Positions 63,881 to 64,000 of a DNA stretch of 64,000 bases are shown one piece after another (position 1 is the stretch's first letter; the number at the start of each line of letters is the position of its first letter). The notes under the pieces were generated by a model. That model had not been told where the DNA came from and ran no database searches. It worked only from the letters and a program-made list of their open reading frames with translations. Made by a program: the position numbers and the translations under genes. The stretch is from Gordonia sp. KTR9. Its GTDB lineage: Bacteria > Actinomycetota > Actinomycetes > Mycobacteriales > Mycobacteriaceae. The stretch is taken from positions 3,224,001 through 3,288,000 of the forward strand of contig NC_018581.1 in assembly GCF_000143885.2 (NCBI RefSeq), given 5' to 3'.

Positions 63881-64000
63881 GTGCCCGACCCAGTGCGACC
63901 GTCTGCACCCCGGCGAATTCCGTACTGCGCGTTCCCGGGAGCGAGGTGAAACCGTGGCAGACGTCCGGGACCACGTGCAACTCGGTCGGCACTCCGGCCT
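63855..64000 (-). CDS. Alpha/beta hydrolase (HSL-type esterase), C-terminal fragment
   Basis: The minus-strand frame entering from the right edge reads AGVPTELHVVPDVCHGFTSL, characteristic of the strand and catalytic His of hormone-sensitive-lipase-like esterases, and stops at 63855. The nucleophile region lies outside the window. It overlaps the 3' end of the alcohol dehydrogenase fragment by 26 bp. Confidence 0.65.
   Translation of the reverse strand, partial: AGVPTELHVVPDVCHGFTSLPGTRSTEFAGVQTVALGRALTRVPQGS

Noticed and set aside
1..64000. CRISPR arrays, tRNA or rRNA genes, insertion sequences
   Set aside because: No regularly spaced repeats, cloverleaf-like ends, rRNA-like stretches or intact transposase frames were seen.

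Overview
The window reads as a G+C-rich actinobacterial chromosome segment. GTG starts are common, Shine-Dalgarno sequences are purine-rich, and the families present (FadE/FadD/EchA paralogues, mycofactocin-type SDRs, an FprB-like ferredoxin-reductase fusion, a His-variant 3Fe-4S ferredoxin) point to Mycobacteriales such as Gordonia, Rhodococcus or Williamsia. Genus is inference. No rRNA, tRNA, CRISPR array, intact transposase or phage gene was seen.

Region 1 (1-22 kb) is a dense CoA-thioester catabolic island. It holds three acyl-CoA synthetases, a double-domain acyl-CoA dehydrogenase, a second dehydrogenase pair split by an unusual crotonase, a stand-alone dehydrogenase, two further crotonases, a thiolase, a double-hotdog dehydratase, an SDR, two TesB-like thioesterases, a nitronate-monooxygenase-like flavoprotein and a FadR-type GntR regulator. 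Several promoters share an 11-bp palindrome, TAAC-N3-GTTA. Paired or fused acyl-CoA dehydrogenases are the kind used on bulky steroid or bile-acid CoA esters, so a polycyclic or branched isoprenoid substrate is the best guess. A frame-broken AveC-like membrane protein followed by two tiny membrane ORFs lies inside this region.

Region 2 (22-34 kb) has an amidohydrolase, a CoA-transferase with permuted domain order and a crotonase with an N-terminal extension. A TetR gene follows, with two perfect operators facing an aldehyde dehydrogenase, a zinc alcohol dehydrogenase, an ADP-forming acyl-CoA synthetase and a thiolase-like/crotonase fusion. This looks like an inducible alcohol-to-aldehyde-to-acid-to-CoA route.

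Region 3 (34-46 kb) has a cytoplasmic GH78 alpha-L-rhamnosidase, two mycofactocin-type SDRs, a DoxX protein, an APH-fold kinase, an aldehyde dehydrogenase, a ferredoxin and a cytochrome P450. This suggests deglycosylation, hydroxylation, oxidation and perhaps phosphorylation of a terpenoid- or steroid-like compound.

Region 4 (46-64 kb) carries uptake systems: a branched-chain-amino-acid-type ABC transporter with fused permeases and a tripartite TRAP transporter. It also holds an FprB-like reductase that could feed the P450, an MFS exporter, an alpha/beta hydrolase and an HSDL2-like SDR.

Gene relics are frequent from 34 kb onward (a deleted copy of the 24.6-kb crotonase, two SDR relics, a DUF1254-like relic, a TetR/MFS pair that lost both 5' ends, an alcohol dehydrogenase tail). 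The island seems to have been rearranged and to be decaying in its accessory parts. Two protein-coding stretches near the left end are broken by apparent one-base losses next to G runs, which could be real mutations or sequencing errors.
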